From NCBI RefSeq assembly GCF_051200825.1, contig NZ_CP195158.1, forward strand, positions 682,001-746,000: 64,000 nt of DNA, written 5' to 3'. The stretch is from Formosa sp030427735. GTDB lineage: Bacteria; Bacteroidota; Bacteroidia; Flavobacteriales; Flavobacteriaceae. The notes beneath the pieces were generated by a model. It made no database searches, had not been told where the DNA came from, and saw only the letters and a program-made list of their open reading frames with translations. The translations under genes were made by a program, and so were the position numbers. This document shows, in pieces, positions 24,589 through 34,169 of this stretch. Numbering within the stretch: position 1 is the first letter of the stretch; the number at the start of each line of letters is the position of its first letter.

Positions 24589-25275
24589 TTATGTGGTTTC
24601 TGGCGAAAGGTATTTGTAAACCAAACCAGCAATTGCTGCACCTATAATAGGAGCTACCCAAAATAACCATAACTGACTTAACGCCCAGTCGCCAACAAAT
24701 AGCGCCTGACTAGTACTACGTGCTGGGTTTACCGATGTATTGGTTACAGGTATACTGATTAAGTGAATTAGCGTTAGCCCTAAACCAATGGCTAAACCGC
24801 CAAACCCTTTTGGCGCTTTGGAATGTGTGGCTCCCAGAATAATAATTAAAAATGCAAACGTCATTACTACTTCGGTAATTAAAGCGGCAGTGAGGTTGTA
24901 ACTATCTGGCGAGTGTTCGCCATAACCATTCGCGGCAAATCCGCCAAGCTCGAAACCTGCTTTTCCAGATGCAATGCCATATAAAATTGCAGCGCCTAAA
25001 ATACCGCCAAGCACTTGTGCGACGATGTATGGAAGTAATTCTTTTTTGTCAAAGCGGCCACCAATGGCCAGACCAATGGATACGGCAGGGTTTAAATGGC
25101 ATCCCGAAATGTGCCCGATGGCATAAGCCATTGTTAAAACTGTAAGTCCGAAGGCTAAAGATACGCCTACAAAACCAATTCCTAATTCTGGATAACCAGC
25201 GGCTAAAACTGCGCTTCCGCAACCGCCTAATACAAGCCACATGGTGCCTATAAATTCTGCTACTAATTTTTTCAT
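24589..25275 (-). CDS. aqpZ: Aquaporin Z (water channel)
   Basis: A 228-aa six-helix MIP-family channel. Both NPA boxes are intact: 'HLNPAVSIGLAIG' (residues 62-64) and 'SVNPARSTSQAL' near residue 186. The selectivity-filter context, with a His in helix 5 ('LTLIHLISIPVTNTSVNP') and the Arg of NPAR, is that of water-selective AqpZ rather than glycerol facilitators. Length and layout are standard. It has its own terminator. Confidence 0.95.
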   Translation of the reverse strand: MKKLVAEFIGTMWLVLGGCGSAVLAAGYPELGIGFVGVSLAFGLTVLTMAYAIGHISGCHLNPAVSIGLAIGGRFDKKELLPYIVAQVLGGILGAAILYGIASGKAGFELGGFAANGYGEHSPDSYNLTAALITEVVMTFAFLIIILGATHSKAPKGFGGLAIGLGLTLIHLISIPVTNTSVNPARSTSQALFVGDWALSQLWLFWVAPIIGAAIAGLVYKYLSPETT

Positions 25276-25399
25276 ATAAGTTGGGTTTATTAATTAATAG
25301 TAGTTGATGTAATTCTTGTAGTAAGACGACTATCAACTATCTGATGTTAAATATGCGAAAAAATTAGAAGTTTTAATAAAAAAAATGTGTAGCGTTTAG

Positions 25400-25936
25400 T
25401 TACGATTTATCATGCGCTACCCATATCAAGTCATCCGTATTATAGCCAATTGTTTTGGCTTTGGCTAAAAACTCTTGTTTTATAGATTCTGGTAGTGTTG
25501 GTTTCCTAGACAGAATCCATAAGTAGTCTAAGTTTCTGCCGGCAACTAATGCATAGTTATAGTCTTTGTCTAATGCAATAATATTATATCCAGAATAAAA
25601 CGGCCCGAAAAAAGATACTTTCAGCATACCAATGGTATCGCTTTTAACAAATTTTGCCTTGCCTTGGGCTTCTTCCCATGCTTCCGTTTTATAATTATAG
25701 CCGCGGTTAACTACTTTTAATGTGTTATTCGAGTTTAAACTATATTGGGCAGTGGTATTGTTTAAATTTTCTTCGTATTTAAAATCTAAACGGGCGATTT
25801 CGTACCATTTGCCTAAATATTTTTTAGCATCGAAAGGGGAAACTGCTTCGGCATTTTCAGGAATGGAAGCGCACGACGTTAACATAAAAGAGATATAAAA
25901 GGCTAAGCCAATAGCTGTAAATGTTCTGATGTTCAT
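25400..25936 (-). CDS. Lipocalin-family lipoprotein (Blc type)
   Basis: A 178-aa protein with a signal peptide and lipobox ('MLTSC', Cys about 22). The first lipocalin motif 'FDAKKYLGKWYEIARLDFKY' contains the G-x-W pattern, and the Blc-like middle 'YNYKTEAWEEAQGKAKFV' and 'LDKDYNYALVAGRNLDYLWI' follow. Outer-membrane lipocalins bind hydrophobic ligands such as lysophospholipids. Location is inferred from the lipobox. A single gene between aqpZ and the sugar symporter. Confidence 0.93.
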   Translation of the reverse strand: MNIRTFTAIGLAFYISFMLTSCASIPENAEAVSPFDAKKYLGKWYEIARLDFKYEENLNNTTAQYSLNSNNTLKVVNRGYNYKTEAWEEAQGKAKFVKSDTIGMLKVSFFGPFYSGYNIIALDKDYNYALVAGRNLDYLWILSRKPTLPESIKQEFLAKAKTIGYNTDDLIWVAHDKS

Positions 25937-26043
25937 AATTTGTATTTCATTTTAAATATGGTAATATTAGTTTATAAAAGCTTAAAAAAGGTTTTGTAAA
26001 GCATCTTTTATTGACTTAAATGCACACGCAGATAAACTTACGA

Positions 26044-26057
26044 AAACGATATCGTTT
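26044..26057. repeat. 14-bp perfect palindrome AAACGATATCGTTT
   Basis: A perfect palindrome 162 bp upstream of the symporter start and about 107 bp from the lipocalin start, so it could be an operator for either. It ends 7 bp before a terminator-like hairpin. Confidence 0.55.
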
Positions 26058-26064
26058 AAGATTT

Positions 26065-26089
26065 GGCTGTCAGTTAGATAGCCTTTTTT
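26065..26089 (+). terminator. Orphan terminator-like hairpin
   Basis: GGCTGTC (26065-26071) pairs with GATAGCC (26077-26083), including one G-U pair, over a 5-nt loop and is followed by six T. It points along the plus strand, but no plus-strand gene precedes it. It may end a short leader or small RNA, or act as an attenuator for the symporter. Confidence 0.5.
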
Positions 26090-26218
26090 AAAATACAGAC
26101 TTCTGTTATAGATGTTTTTAAGTGTTTTAGAAAGAAGTATTCTGATGGCCTGCGGTAAAACGTTATTAGATTTTCCTATATTTACCGCGACTCAATACAA
26201 ACCAAACTAATTATTAAT

Positions 26219-27871
26219 ATGACAACTCAATTTGAATTCTTAGACTATTTTATTTTTGTTGCCTATGCCATTCTTATTTTAGGAGTAGGGCTGTGGATGT
26301 CCAGAGATAAAAAAGGTCACGAAAAGAGTGCCGAAGATTATTTTTTGGCAGGAAAATCTTTACCATGGTGGGCTATTGGTGCCTCGCTAATTGCAGCTAA
26401 TATTTCTGCCGAGCAGTTTATTGGTATGTCAGGTTCTGGATTTGCTTCAGGATTGGCCATAGCTTCTTACGAGTGGATGGCGGCTTTAACCTTACTTATT
26501 GTGGGTAAATTTTTTCTACCCATTTTTATTGAAAAAGGATTGTATACCATTCCGGAATTTGTAGAAAAACGTTATTCTACAAATTTAAAAACCATATTGG
26601 CAGTATTCTGGATAGCATTGTATGTGTTTGTAAATTTAGCTTCTGTGCTGTATTTAGGTGCGTTAGCTTTAGAAACCATTATGGGTATTCCTATGATGTA
26701 TGGTGTTATTGGATTAGCGCTTTTTGCAGCGGCTTACTCGTTATATGGAGGACTTTCTGCAGTGGCTTGGACAGATGTTATTCAAGTGGTGTTTTTAGTA
26801 CTTGGAGGTCTAGCTACGACTTACTTAGCTTTAAATACGGTATCTGGAGGACAAGGTATGATTGAAGGTGTTAAAACAGTTTATGAAGCCGTACCAGAAC
26901 GTTTTGCAATGATTTTAGACAAATCCAACCCTGAATATAAAAATTTACCGGGAATAGGAGTTTTAGTAGGTGGATTGTGGGTTGCCAATTTGTATTATTG
27001 GGGTTTCAATCAGTACATCATACAGCGTACATTAGCGGCTAAATCTTTAAAAGAAGCTCAGAAAGGTATTTTGTTAGCCGCTTTTTTAAAGTTGGTTATT
27101 CCTTTAATTGTTGTAATTCCTGGAATTGCGGCGTATGTAATGGTAAATAATCCAGAGATTTTAGCTAGTTTAGGAGAAGCTGGTTTAAAGAATCTACCAT
27201 CTGTAGATCAAGCGGATAAAGCTTATCCGTGGTTGTTACAGTTCTTACCAACAGGATTAAAAGGTGTGGCTTTTGCTGCATTGGCAGCGGCCATTGTATC
27301 GTCTTTAGCCTCTATGCTAAATTCTACTTCAACCATTTTCACTATGGATATTTATAAGCAATACATTAATAAAAATGCCAGTGCGAAGCAAACGGTAAAT
27401 ATGGGTAGAATTTCTGCTGCGGTAGCTTTAATAATCGCTTGTATTATGGCGCCTTTGTTAGGTGGTATAGATCAGGCGTTTCAGTTTATACAAGAATATA
27501 CAGGTATAGTAAGTCCTGGAATTTTAGCGGTTTTCTTATTAGGTTTGTTTTGGAAAAAAACAACCAACAAAGCTGCTATTGTTGGAGCTTTAGCTTCAAT
27601 TCCAATCGCGATGTATTTTAAAGTAGCGCCTAAAGGCTGGTCTACAAGTCCTCTTTTTGTAGATGTACCATTTATGGATCAAATGGGATATACTTTAATT
27701 TTAACCATGATAGTTATTGCTGTAGTGAGTTTATGGCAACATAAAGGTGCAGATGACGAAAAAGGGATTCCGTTATCCAAATCGGTGTTTAAAACAGGGC
27801 CTGTATTTAATGTTGGCGCCTTTACCGTAATGATTATTTTGGTAGCGCTTTACAGTTTGTTCTGGAATTAA
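26219..27871 (+). CDS. SGLT-type sodium/sugar symporter
   Basis: A 550-aa sodium:solute symporter (SSS) family protein with about 14 predicted membrane helices. It starts 'FLDYFIFVAYAILILGVGLW', has the first-helix region 'GASLIAANISAEQFIGMSGS' and the family signature around 'GLSAVAWTDVIQVVFLVLGG'. SSF members of this kind carry glucose or galactose with Na+. It lies at the head of the beta-glucan locus on the same strand and probably imports the glucose released by the GH3 enzyme (inference). It ends in a strong terminator, so it is transcribed separately from the regulator. Confidence 0.93.
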   Translation: MTTQFEFLDYFIFVAYAILILGVGLWMSRDKKGHEKSAEDYFLAGKSLPWWAIGASLIAANISAEQFIGMSGSGFASGLAIASYEWMAALTLLIVGKFFLPIFIEKGLYTIPEFVEKRYSTNLKTILAVFWIALYVFVNLASVLYLGALALETIMGIPMMYGVIGLALFAAAYSLYGGLSAVAWTDVIQVVFLVLGGLATTYLALNTVSGGQGMIEGVKTVYEAVPERFAMILDKSNPEYKNLPGIGVLVGGLWVANLYYWGFNQYIIQRTLAAKSLKEAQKGILLAAFLKLVIPLIVVIPGIAAYVMVNNPEILASLGEAGLKNLPSVDQADKAYPWLLQFLPTGLKGVAFAALAAAIVSSLASMLNSTSTIFTMDIYKQYINKNASAKQTVNMGRISAAVALIIACIMAPLLGGIDQAFQFIQEYTGIVSPGILAVFLLGLFWKKTTNKAAIVGALASIPIAMYFKVAPKGWSTSPLFVDVPFMDQMGYTLILTMIVIAVVSLWQHKGADDEKGIPLSKSVFKTGPVFNVGAFTVMIILVALYSLFWN

Positions 27872-27886
27872 ATAGATAATGATAAA

Positions 27887-27931
27887 ACACACAAAAAAAG
27901 GAGGAAACAATGTTTTCTCCTTTTTTTGTGT
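27887..27931 (+). terminator. Strong intrinsic terminator after the symporter
   Basis: ACACAAAAAAAGGAGGAAAC pairs with GTTTTCTCCTTTTTTTGTGT (one G-U pair) around a short loop, and the stem sits 16 bp past the symporter stop. The T-rich right arm makes it usable in both directions. Confidence 0.85.
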
Positions 27932-28005
27932 CCAAAGGTTAAAGTCTACAGGTGTTTTAAAATATAATTTGTTAATTGCATTTATAACTAACTTAAAACT
28001 ATAAT

Positions 28006-30813
28006 TTGAAAGCTTTTATTTTCTGCTTTTTTGTCTGTTTCTTTTTGCTCATTTTTGAAGGGGTTGGGCAGGAATTACCTCCTATAAAAAATTTCTCTCC
28101 TCAAGAGTACGCAGCCGAAAATCAAAATTGGATGTTATGTCAGGCTAAAAATAAGTTTATTTATGCCGCCAATAACGCTGGTTTATTAGAGTTTAATGGC
28201 GAAAATTGGACGTTGTACGATTCGCCAAACCATTCAATAATCCGATCTGTAAACTGTATAAATAATAAAATTTATGTGGGCTTGTATATGGATTTTGGTT
28301 TTTACGAGGCAGACGAGCGTGGCATATTGCAGTACTCGTCTTTACAATCTAAATTGGGATTTAAACTTAAAGAAGATGAACAAATTTGGAATATTGTAGC
28401 GTACGAAGATTGGATTTTGTTTCAATCGTTTAATAGTATTTATTTTTATAATGTAAAGGATGAAAGCTTTAAATCCTTATCGTCTTCAAAAAACATAACA
28501 AAGCTTTTTAAGGTGTCTAATACCATATATTTTCATGTTGTTAATGAAGGTATTTACAGCTTGGAAAATGGTAAGAAGCGTTTGCTGGTTAAAGCCGAAG
28601 ATTTTAAAAATGATTTGGTTATAAATATCTTTGAAAATCAGAATTCGTTGGTTTTTCTAACCAGAAATAATGGTTTTTTCGAAATTAATGATGCTGGTGC
28701 GAAGGCTTCAAAATTGGCCTCAGAAGTCTTGCAGGGGGTATCTATTTATAGTTCAGTACAATTACAGGACAGTACAATCTTATTAGGGACTATTGCATCG
28801 GGTTTAATACAAATAAGCCCTTATGGAGAAATTCTTTTAAACATCGATCAGGAAAAAGGCTTGCACAACAATACGGTTTTAACCATGCTAGAAGATAACG
28901 ATAACAATGTATGGCTTGGTTTAGATAATGGTATTGATTGCGTTAACTTAAAGTCGCCAGTTACTATTTATTACGATGATAAAGGTGTTTTGGGAACTGT
29001 TTATGCGTCACAAATTTTTGAGAATAATTTATATTTAGGTACTAATCACGGTGTGTTTTATAAGCCACTTAATACCAATTCAGATTTTAAGTTTGTTGAA
29101 GGTACAGACGGGCAAGTATTGTGTTTGGAAGTTTTTAACGAAACGTTATTATGTGGGCATGATTTGGGGACTTTTGAAATTAAAAATGGTACTGCAAATA
29201 GAATTAGTGCTATTGGCGGAAGCTGGCAAATAAAACCTGTCCCGATTGAAAATAGCAAATTGTTAATTCAAGGTAATTATAATGGGTTGCATGTTTTGGA
29301 GTTTAACAACGGACATTGGAGCGTGCGTAATAAAATTGATGGTTTTGATATTTCTACACGTTTTTTCGAGTTTTCTGGGCCTAATACAGTGTGGGTAAAT
29401 CATGAGTATAAAGGCGTCTATAAATTAGAAATAGATGAAACGTTTTACAAAGTAAACCATCTAGAAACAAGTAAGGTGCTGTCTCAGGCTAAAAGTTCAA
29501 GTTTAGCAAAATTTAGAAATCAGGTTTTATATGCTTCAAACAGCGGTATTTTTAAATACGATAGTCGTTTGGGTGATTTTAAGAAAGATTCGCTTTTATC
29601 GTCATTGTTCTTAAAGGACGATTATGTGTCAGGTAAATTAATTCCTGTAAAATCAGATAAACTTTGGTTTTTTACCAAGCATAACATCAATTATTTTTAT
29701 CCTAATAGTATAGATAATCACTTAGAAATAAAAAGTATTGCAATACCAGTAGCATTGCGAAAAACAATGGTGAGTTACGAGAATGTTTTCCCTTTAAACA
29801 ATGAGCACTATTTGTTGGGCACTACAAACGGGTATTTACGGTTAAATTTGTTAAAAGTAACAGAAGAGCATAACCGTGTTGCCATAAATGCGGTAGCATT
29901 GGGAGAAAAAAATAGTGCTTTAGAAGCTTTGCCTGTTTATCCTGAAGCTATCGAATCTTTTAATTATAAACAGAACAACTTAAAAATATCTTATAGTATT
30001 CCAGATTTTGATAAGTTTATGATGTCCAGATATCAATATCAACTTATTCCTGGTTATGAAGAATGGTCTGAGCTGTCAGATAAAAACACAGTGTTTTTTG
30101 AGAATTTACCGTATGGCGATTATACATTTAATGTCAGGGCTGTCGTGTCTAATACTTTAACAAACAATGCTAGTTATAGCTTTAAAATTAATAGGCCTTG
30201 GTACATTTCTAATTGGACGTTAGCGGTATATTTTGTTGGGTTTTTAACGATATTATATGTAATCGATTCGTATTCTAGAAAAAAATATAAAAAGCAAAAG
30301 GCCGATTTAATTAAGCGAAATGAAAAGAAACTGGAGCTTATTAATTTAGAAAACGAGCAAAAATTAATGGCTTTAAACAACAAACAATTAAGAAAGGATA
30401 TAGAAAGTAAAAATAACGAATTGGCAATTGCTACTATGAGTCTTATTAAGAAAAATGAGCTATTGAGCAGTTTGAAAAAAGATTTGTTGGAAATAAATAA
30501 AGAAGCAGAGTTAAAACCTGTTATTAAAAATATCGATAAAAACATTAACAATACAAAAGATTGGGATTTCTTTCAAGAGGCATTTAATAATGCAGATAAA
30601 GACTTTTTGAAAAAGATACATAAACTACATCCTAAATTAACACCCAACGATTTAAAATTTTGTGCTTACTTACGTTTAAACTTAACATCAAAAGAAATAG
30701 CACCGTTGTTAAATATCTCTGTGCGAAGTGTTGAGATTAAACGATACCGTTTAAGAAAGAAAATGAATCTGCCGCACGAGAAAAGTCTTGTTGAGTATAT
30801 TTTAGAGGTTTAA
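28006..30813 (+). CDS. Membrane-bound Reg_prop / Y_Y_Y / LuxR-type regulator
   Basis: A 935-aa single-protein sensor-regulator. The TTG at 28006 is chosen as start because only this reading supplies a signal peptide ('KAFIFCFFVCFFLLIFEGVG'); the first internal ATG would cut deep into the sensor. Residues about 25-640 are beta-propeller Reg_prop repeats ('NTVLTMLEDNDNNVWLGLDN'), then a Y_Y_Y domain ('YQYQLIPGYEEWSELSDKNT'), one transmembrane helix ('WTLAVYFVGFLTILYVIDSY'), a coiled coil and a C-terminal LuxR-type HTH ('LTSKEIAPLLNISVRSVEIK'). Such proteins sense oligosaccharides in the periplasm. There is no kinase domain, so the signal passes directly. It sits before the PUL it probably controls. 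Confidence 0.9.
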   Translation: MKAFIFCFFVCFFLLIFEGVGQELPPIKNFSPQEYAAENQNWMLCQAKNKFIYAANNAGLLEFNGENWTLYDSPNHSIIRSVNCINNKIYVGLYMDFGFYEADERGILQYSSLQSKLGFKLKEDEQIWNIVAYEDWILFQSFNSIYFYNVKDESFKSLSSSKNITKLFKVSNTIYFHVVNEGIYSLENGKKRLLVKAEDFKNDLVINIFENQNSLVFLTRNNGFFEINDAGAKASKLASEVLQGVSIYSSVQLQDSTILLGTIASGLIQISPYGEILLNIDQEKGLHNNTVLTMLEDNDNNVWLGLDNGIDCVNLKSPVTIYYDDKGVLGTVYASQIFENNLYLGTNHGVFYKPLNTNSDFKFVEGTDGQVLCLEVFNETLLCGHDLGTFEIKNGTANRISAIGGSWQIKPVPIENSKLLIQGNYNGLHVLEFNNGHWSVRNKIDGFDISTRFFEFSGPNTVWVNHEYKGVYKLEIDETFYKVNHLETSKVLSQAKSSSLAKFRNQVLYASNSGIFKYDSRLGDFKKDSLLSSLFLKDDYVSGKLIPVKSDKLWFFTKHNINYFYPNSIDNHLEIKSIAIPVALRKTMVSYENVFPLNNEHYLLGTTNGYLRLNLLKVTEEHNRVAINAVALGEKNSALEALPVYPEAIESFNYKQNNLKISYSIPDFDKFMMSRYQYQLIPGYEEWSELSDKNTVFFENLPYGDYTFNVRAVVSNTLTNNASYSFKINRPWYISNWTLAVYFVGFLTILYVIDSYSRKKYKKQKADLIKRNEKKLELINLENEQKLMALNNKQLRKDIESKNNELAIATMSLIKKNELLSSLKKDLLEINKEAELKPVIKNIDKNINNTKDWDFFQEAFNNADKDFLKKIHKLHPKLTPNDLKFCAYLRLNLTSKEIAPLLNISVRSVEIKRYRLRKKMNLPHEKSLVEYILEV

Positions 30814-30872
30814 AAGACCTTTACAATATTACAAATCACTACAACATTACCTCAACATTAGGCGATTTACAA

Positions 30873-30910
30873 CGTTATTGTGTAAAAATAACATTTATTT
30901 TTTTTAAAAT
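30873..30910 (+). terminator. Weak terminator after the regulator
   Basis: GTTATT (30874-30879) pairs with AATAAC (30887-30892) and is followed by a T-rich stretch. The 6-bp AT-rich stem makes termination uncertain. Confidence 0.35.
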
Positions 30911-31044
30911 TTTAGCATAGTATTTAAGTGGCTGTGTATGCTCCGTAAATATTAGTATCTATGCAATTTTAACCATTAAATATTCAATATTAACACCTGT
31001 ATTTGTGTGTTTGTATGTTTTTTGTATAGGCTAGTTAGTTTTCT

Positions 31045-31058
31045 TTAACATATGTTAA
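31045..31058. promoter_or_regulatory. Palindrome upstream of susC (candidate operator)
   Basis: TTAACATATGTTAA is a perfect 14-bp palindrome centred 41 bp before the SusC start codon, in a 279-bp intergenic region between regulator and PUL. It would suit a dimeric LuxR-type regulator. No clear TAnnTTTG box was found nearby. Confidence 0.45.
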
Positions 31059-31092
31059 CATTAGATTTACAGAAACTAATTACATAAAACAT

Positions 31093-34000
31093 ATGAAATC
31101 AAAATTTTTATTACTCTTATTTTGTTGTGTTAGTTATTTTGTGAATGCACAAACCTTTCCTATTTCAGGAAGCATTCACGACGATAACAACATACCGTTA
31201 CCAGGAGTTTCTATTTTAGTGAAGGGTTCAACTAATGGAACGACGACCGATTTTGATGGGAATTTCACAATCCCGAATATTGCTTCTGGCGATATTCTAA
31301 TTATCTCTTATTTAGGGTTCGTAACCCAGGAGATTATTGTTTCGTCACCTAATCCTTTAAATGTACAGTTAGAGGCAGATTTGCAAGCGCTGGACGAAGT
31401 ATTGGTTATTGGGTATGGTACTCAAAAAGTGAGCAAAATATCTGGTTCTGTTGCGGTAGTCAATGCAAAGAGCATTGAGACTTTACAGCCGGTTAGAGCA
31501 GAAGATGCTTTACAAGGGCAGGCAGCAGGTGTAAATGTTATCGCAAATGGCTCGCCAGGAACAAAGCCTACCGTATTAATTCGAGGCATTCCGTCGTATA
31601 CAGGTACAGACCCTTTAGTGGTTATAGACGGTGTACAACAAACCTTAGACGATTTAAATGCACTTAACCCAGGCGATATTAAATCGATGAATGTATTAAA
31701 AGATGCTGCTTTGTCTGCAATTTATGGAGTTTCTGGTGGTAATGGAGTTATCCTTGTGCAGACAAAATCCGGAGGCAGAAATAATAAAACAGTGTTTAGT
31801 TTTGATGCGTCTACAGGTATACAAGAAGTTGCCAATACTATAGATGTTTTAAACGCAAGTGAGTATGTTAGTATTTTAAACGAAGCCAGTTCTAATGCAG
31901 GCGAAGGCTTAATTTTCGATGATATTTCAAGTTACGGCAGAGGTACCGATTGGCAAGATCAGGTTTTTGTTGAAGCACCAATTACTAATTTTAATTTAAC
32001 AGCTTCAGGTGGTAGCGAAAATACATCTTATTTTATTTCTGCAGGACACTTAGCCCAAGAAGGTGTTGTTGGTGGCGAAGATAAATCGTACTTCGATAGA
32101 ACGACGTTAACAGCTAATTTCAATACCAATTTAACAGACAAATTAGTGGCTATTATTAATACAAGTTACGCTAATATAAAAAGTAGTAGCTTGTCTGAAA
32201 ATAATATAAACAGCGTATTATCTAATGCTATAAATTTCGATCCAACAGTGTCGCCCTACGATGCTAACGGAAATTTTGGAACAAGTACCAACATTACGCA
32301 AGAAATTAAAAACCCATTAGCGTTAATAGATAATTCATACAATAAAAATAATACCAATAAATTATATGGTAAGTTAGAATTGCAGTATGATGTTTTAGAT
32401 AATTTTAAGATTACCTCGCGATTTGGATATAATTATGTAGACATTTATGGAAAGGATTTTACACCACTAGTATTTTATGGTGTAGGGCATAATAATACCA
32501 CAGCTAACGAAGATTTATCTCCTATAGTAACAGTAAGTCCAGACGGAGAGGAAACAAGCACACATAACCGGGTATCGGAATCTCGAACCAATTATTTCCG
32601 TTTTAGTTACGAACTTTTTGGTAACTACGATTTTAAAATAGGTGAAGATCATAGTTTTGAAACCGTAGCTGGTTTAACAATTGCAAAAAACCAAGGCAGT
32701 AATGTTACAGCAAATGCACAAGATATTCCGTTTAATTCGTGGAATTATGCCGATGTTAGCGCAGCTACTGGAGATTTAGAATCGCAAACATCTGGCTCTT
32801 GGCAATATGTAAAGCGCAACGTGTCTTACTTTGGGAGAATGAATTACGACTTTAAAGAACGATATTTATTATCGGCGTCTGCTAGAGTAGATGGATCTAC
32901 AAGTTTTGGTAAGAATAATAAATTTGGAGTCTTCTACGCGGGGTCTTTAGGTTGGGTAATTTCTAACGAAGCGTTTTGGAATTCAGAAACCATTAATTAT
33001 TTAAAATTACGAAGTAGTTATGGTACAGTAGGTAACGATAATATAGACCCACAGTTTGCTACCATTTCTACATTTCCTAAATATACATTCGATGGAAATA
33101 TAATTACAGGATCTACATTACAATCTATTCCAAACGACGATGTTACTTGGGAAACTCAAACGCAGTTTGATGCAGGTTTAGATGTGAAGTTTTTTGAAAG
33201 CAGGTTAAGCCTAACTGCCGAATACTGGCAAAAAACGGTAGACGATTTATTATTTAGTCCAACACTGTCTTTGTATTTAGGTACGCCAGACTATCCTGCT
33301 GCAAATATTGGAAAAACAAAATCCAGCGGATTTGATTTTTCGATAGGGTATAGTGATACATCAAGTGGCGGATTTAGATTTAGTACATCTGTAAACCTTA
33401 CAACAGCAACAAACGAAGTTGAAGAAATTAACAACGGCGATAAATTTATTTGGGGGTCGGGTTACGGCATTCCGTATACTAATTTAACTCGTTTTGAAGA
33501 AGGCTATTCTCCAGGATACTTTTACGGTTATAAAACAGATGGTATTTTTCAAAACCAAGCAGAAATTGATGCACATGCGACACAAGATGGCGCTCAACCT
33601 GGAGACATTCGCTACCAAGATTTAAACAACGATGGGGTTATTAATGCCGATGATAGAGGTGAAATTGGCGACCCTTTTGCAGATTATAATATTGGATGGA
33701 ATTTAGCTTTCGATTATAAAAACTTCGACTTTATGGTATTTACATATGCCTCTGTTGGTGGCGATATTTATAGAGCCTACGAACGCAACTCGAATTATAC
33801 AAACCGCTTTGCATCTACTTTAGATAGATGGACAGGAGAAGGCACAAGTACAACAGAACCCAGAGTAACATTTGTAGATACCAACAACAATATTAGGCCA
33901 TCAGACCGCTATGTAGAGGATGGTAGTTTTGTTCGTATTAAAAACATTCAGTTGGGGTATACACTACCAGACAGTTTTAACACTGCAACAGGTATGAGCC

Positions 34001-34158
34001 GCGTAAGAGTTTATGCGCAAGTTAAAAACGCATTAACCTTTACAGACTATTCTGGTTACGATCCAGAAATTTCTTCTGGGGTTTTAGATACTGGTGTAGA
34101 TAGAGGTAATTATCCGCAACCAAGAACTTGGTTAATCGGGGTAAATGTTAAATTTTAA
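31093..34158 (+). CDS. susC: SusC-like TonB-dependent outer-membrane glycan transporter
   Basis: A 1021-aa protein with a signal peptide, an N-terminal carboxypeptidase-like domain ('GSIHDDNNIPLPGVSILVKG', 'SYLGFVTQEIIV'), a TonB plug ('LVIGYGTQKVSKISGSVAVV', 'VLIRGIPSYTGTDPLVVIDG') and a 22-strand barrel ending 'YPQPRTWLIGVNVKF' with the C-terminal aromatic. The SusC signature is clear. It imports oligosaccharides with the SusD lid encoded next (11-bp gap). Enzymes downstream indicate a beta-1,3-glucan. It opens the five-gene operon. Confidence 0.95.
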   Translation: MKSKFLLLLFCCVSYFVNAQTFPISGSIHDDNNIPLPGVSILVKGSTNGTTTDFDGNFTIPNIASGDILIISYLGFVTQEIIVSSPNPLNVQLEADLQALDEVLVIGYGTQKVSKISGSVAVVNAKSIETLQPVRAEDALQGQAAGVNVIANGSPGTKPTVLIRGIPSYTGTDPLVVIDGVQQTLDDLNALNPGDIKSMNVLKDAALSAIYGVSGGNGVILVQTKSGGRNNKTVFSFDASTGIQEVANTIDVLNASEYVSILNEASSNAGEGLIFDDISSYGRGTDWQDQVFVEAPITNFNLTASGGSENTSYFISAGHLAQEGVVGGEDKSYFDRTTLTANFNTNLTDKLVAIINTSYANIKSSSLSENNINSVLSNAINFDPTVSPYDANGNFGTSTNITQEIKNPLALIDNSYNKNNTNKLYGKLELQYDVLDNFKITSRFGYNYVDIYGKDFTPLVFYGVGHNNTTANEDLSPIVTVSPDGEETSTHNRVSESRTNYFRFSYELFGNYDFKIGEDHSFETVAGLTIAKNQGSNVTANAQDIPFNSWNYADVSAATGDLESQTSGSWQYVKRNVSYFGRMNYDFKERYLLSASARVDGSTSFGKNNKFGVFYAGSLGWVISNEAFWNSETINYLKLRSSYGTVGNDNIDPQFATISTFPKYTFDGNIITGSTLQSIPNDDVTWETQTQFDAGLDVKFFESRLSLTAEYWQKTVDDLLFSPTLSLYLGTPDYPAANIGKTKSSGFDFSIGYSDTSSGGFRFSTSVNLTTATNEVEEINNGDKFIWGSGYGIPYTNLTRFEEGYSPGYFYGYKTDGIFQNQAEIDAHATQDGAQPGDIRYQDLNNDGVINADDRGEIGDPFADYNIGWNLAFDYKNFDFMVFTYASVGGDIYRAYERNSNYTNRFASTLDRWTGEGTSTTEPRVTFVDTNNNIRPSDRYVEDGSFVRIKNIQLGYTLPDSFNTATGMSRVRVYAQVKNALTFTDYSGYDPEISSGVLDTGVDRGNYPQPRTWLIGVNVKF

Positions 34159-34169
34159 AAATTAAGAAC

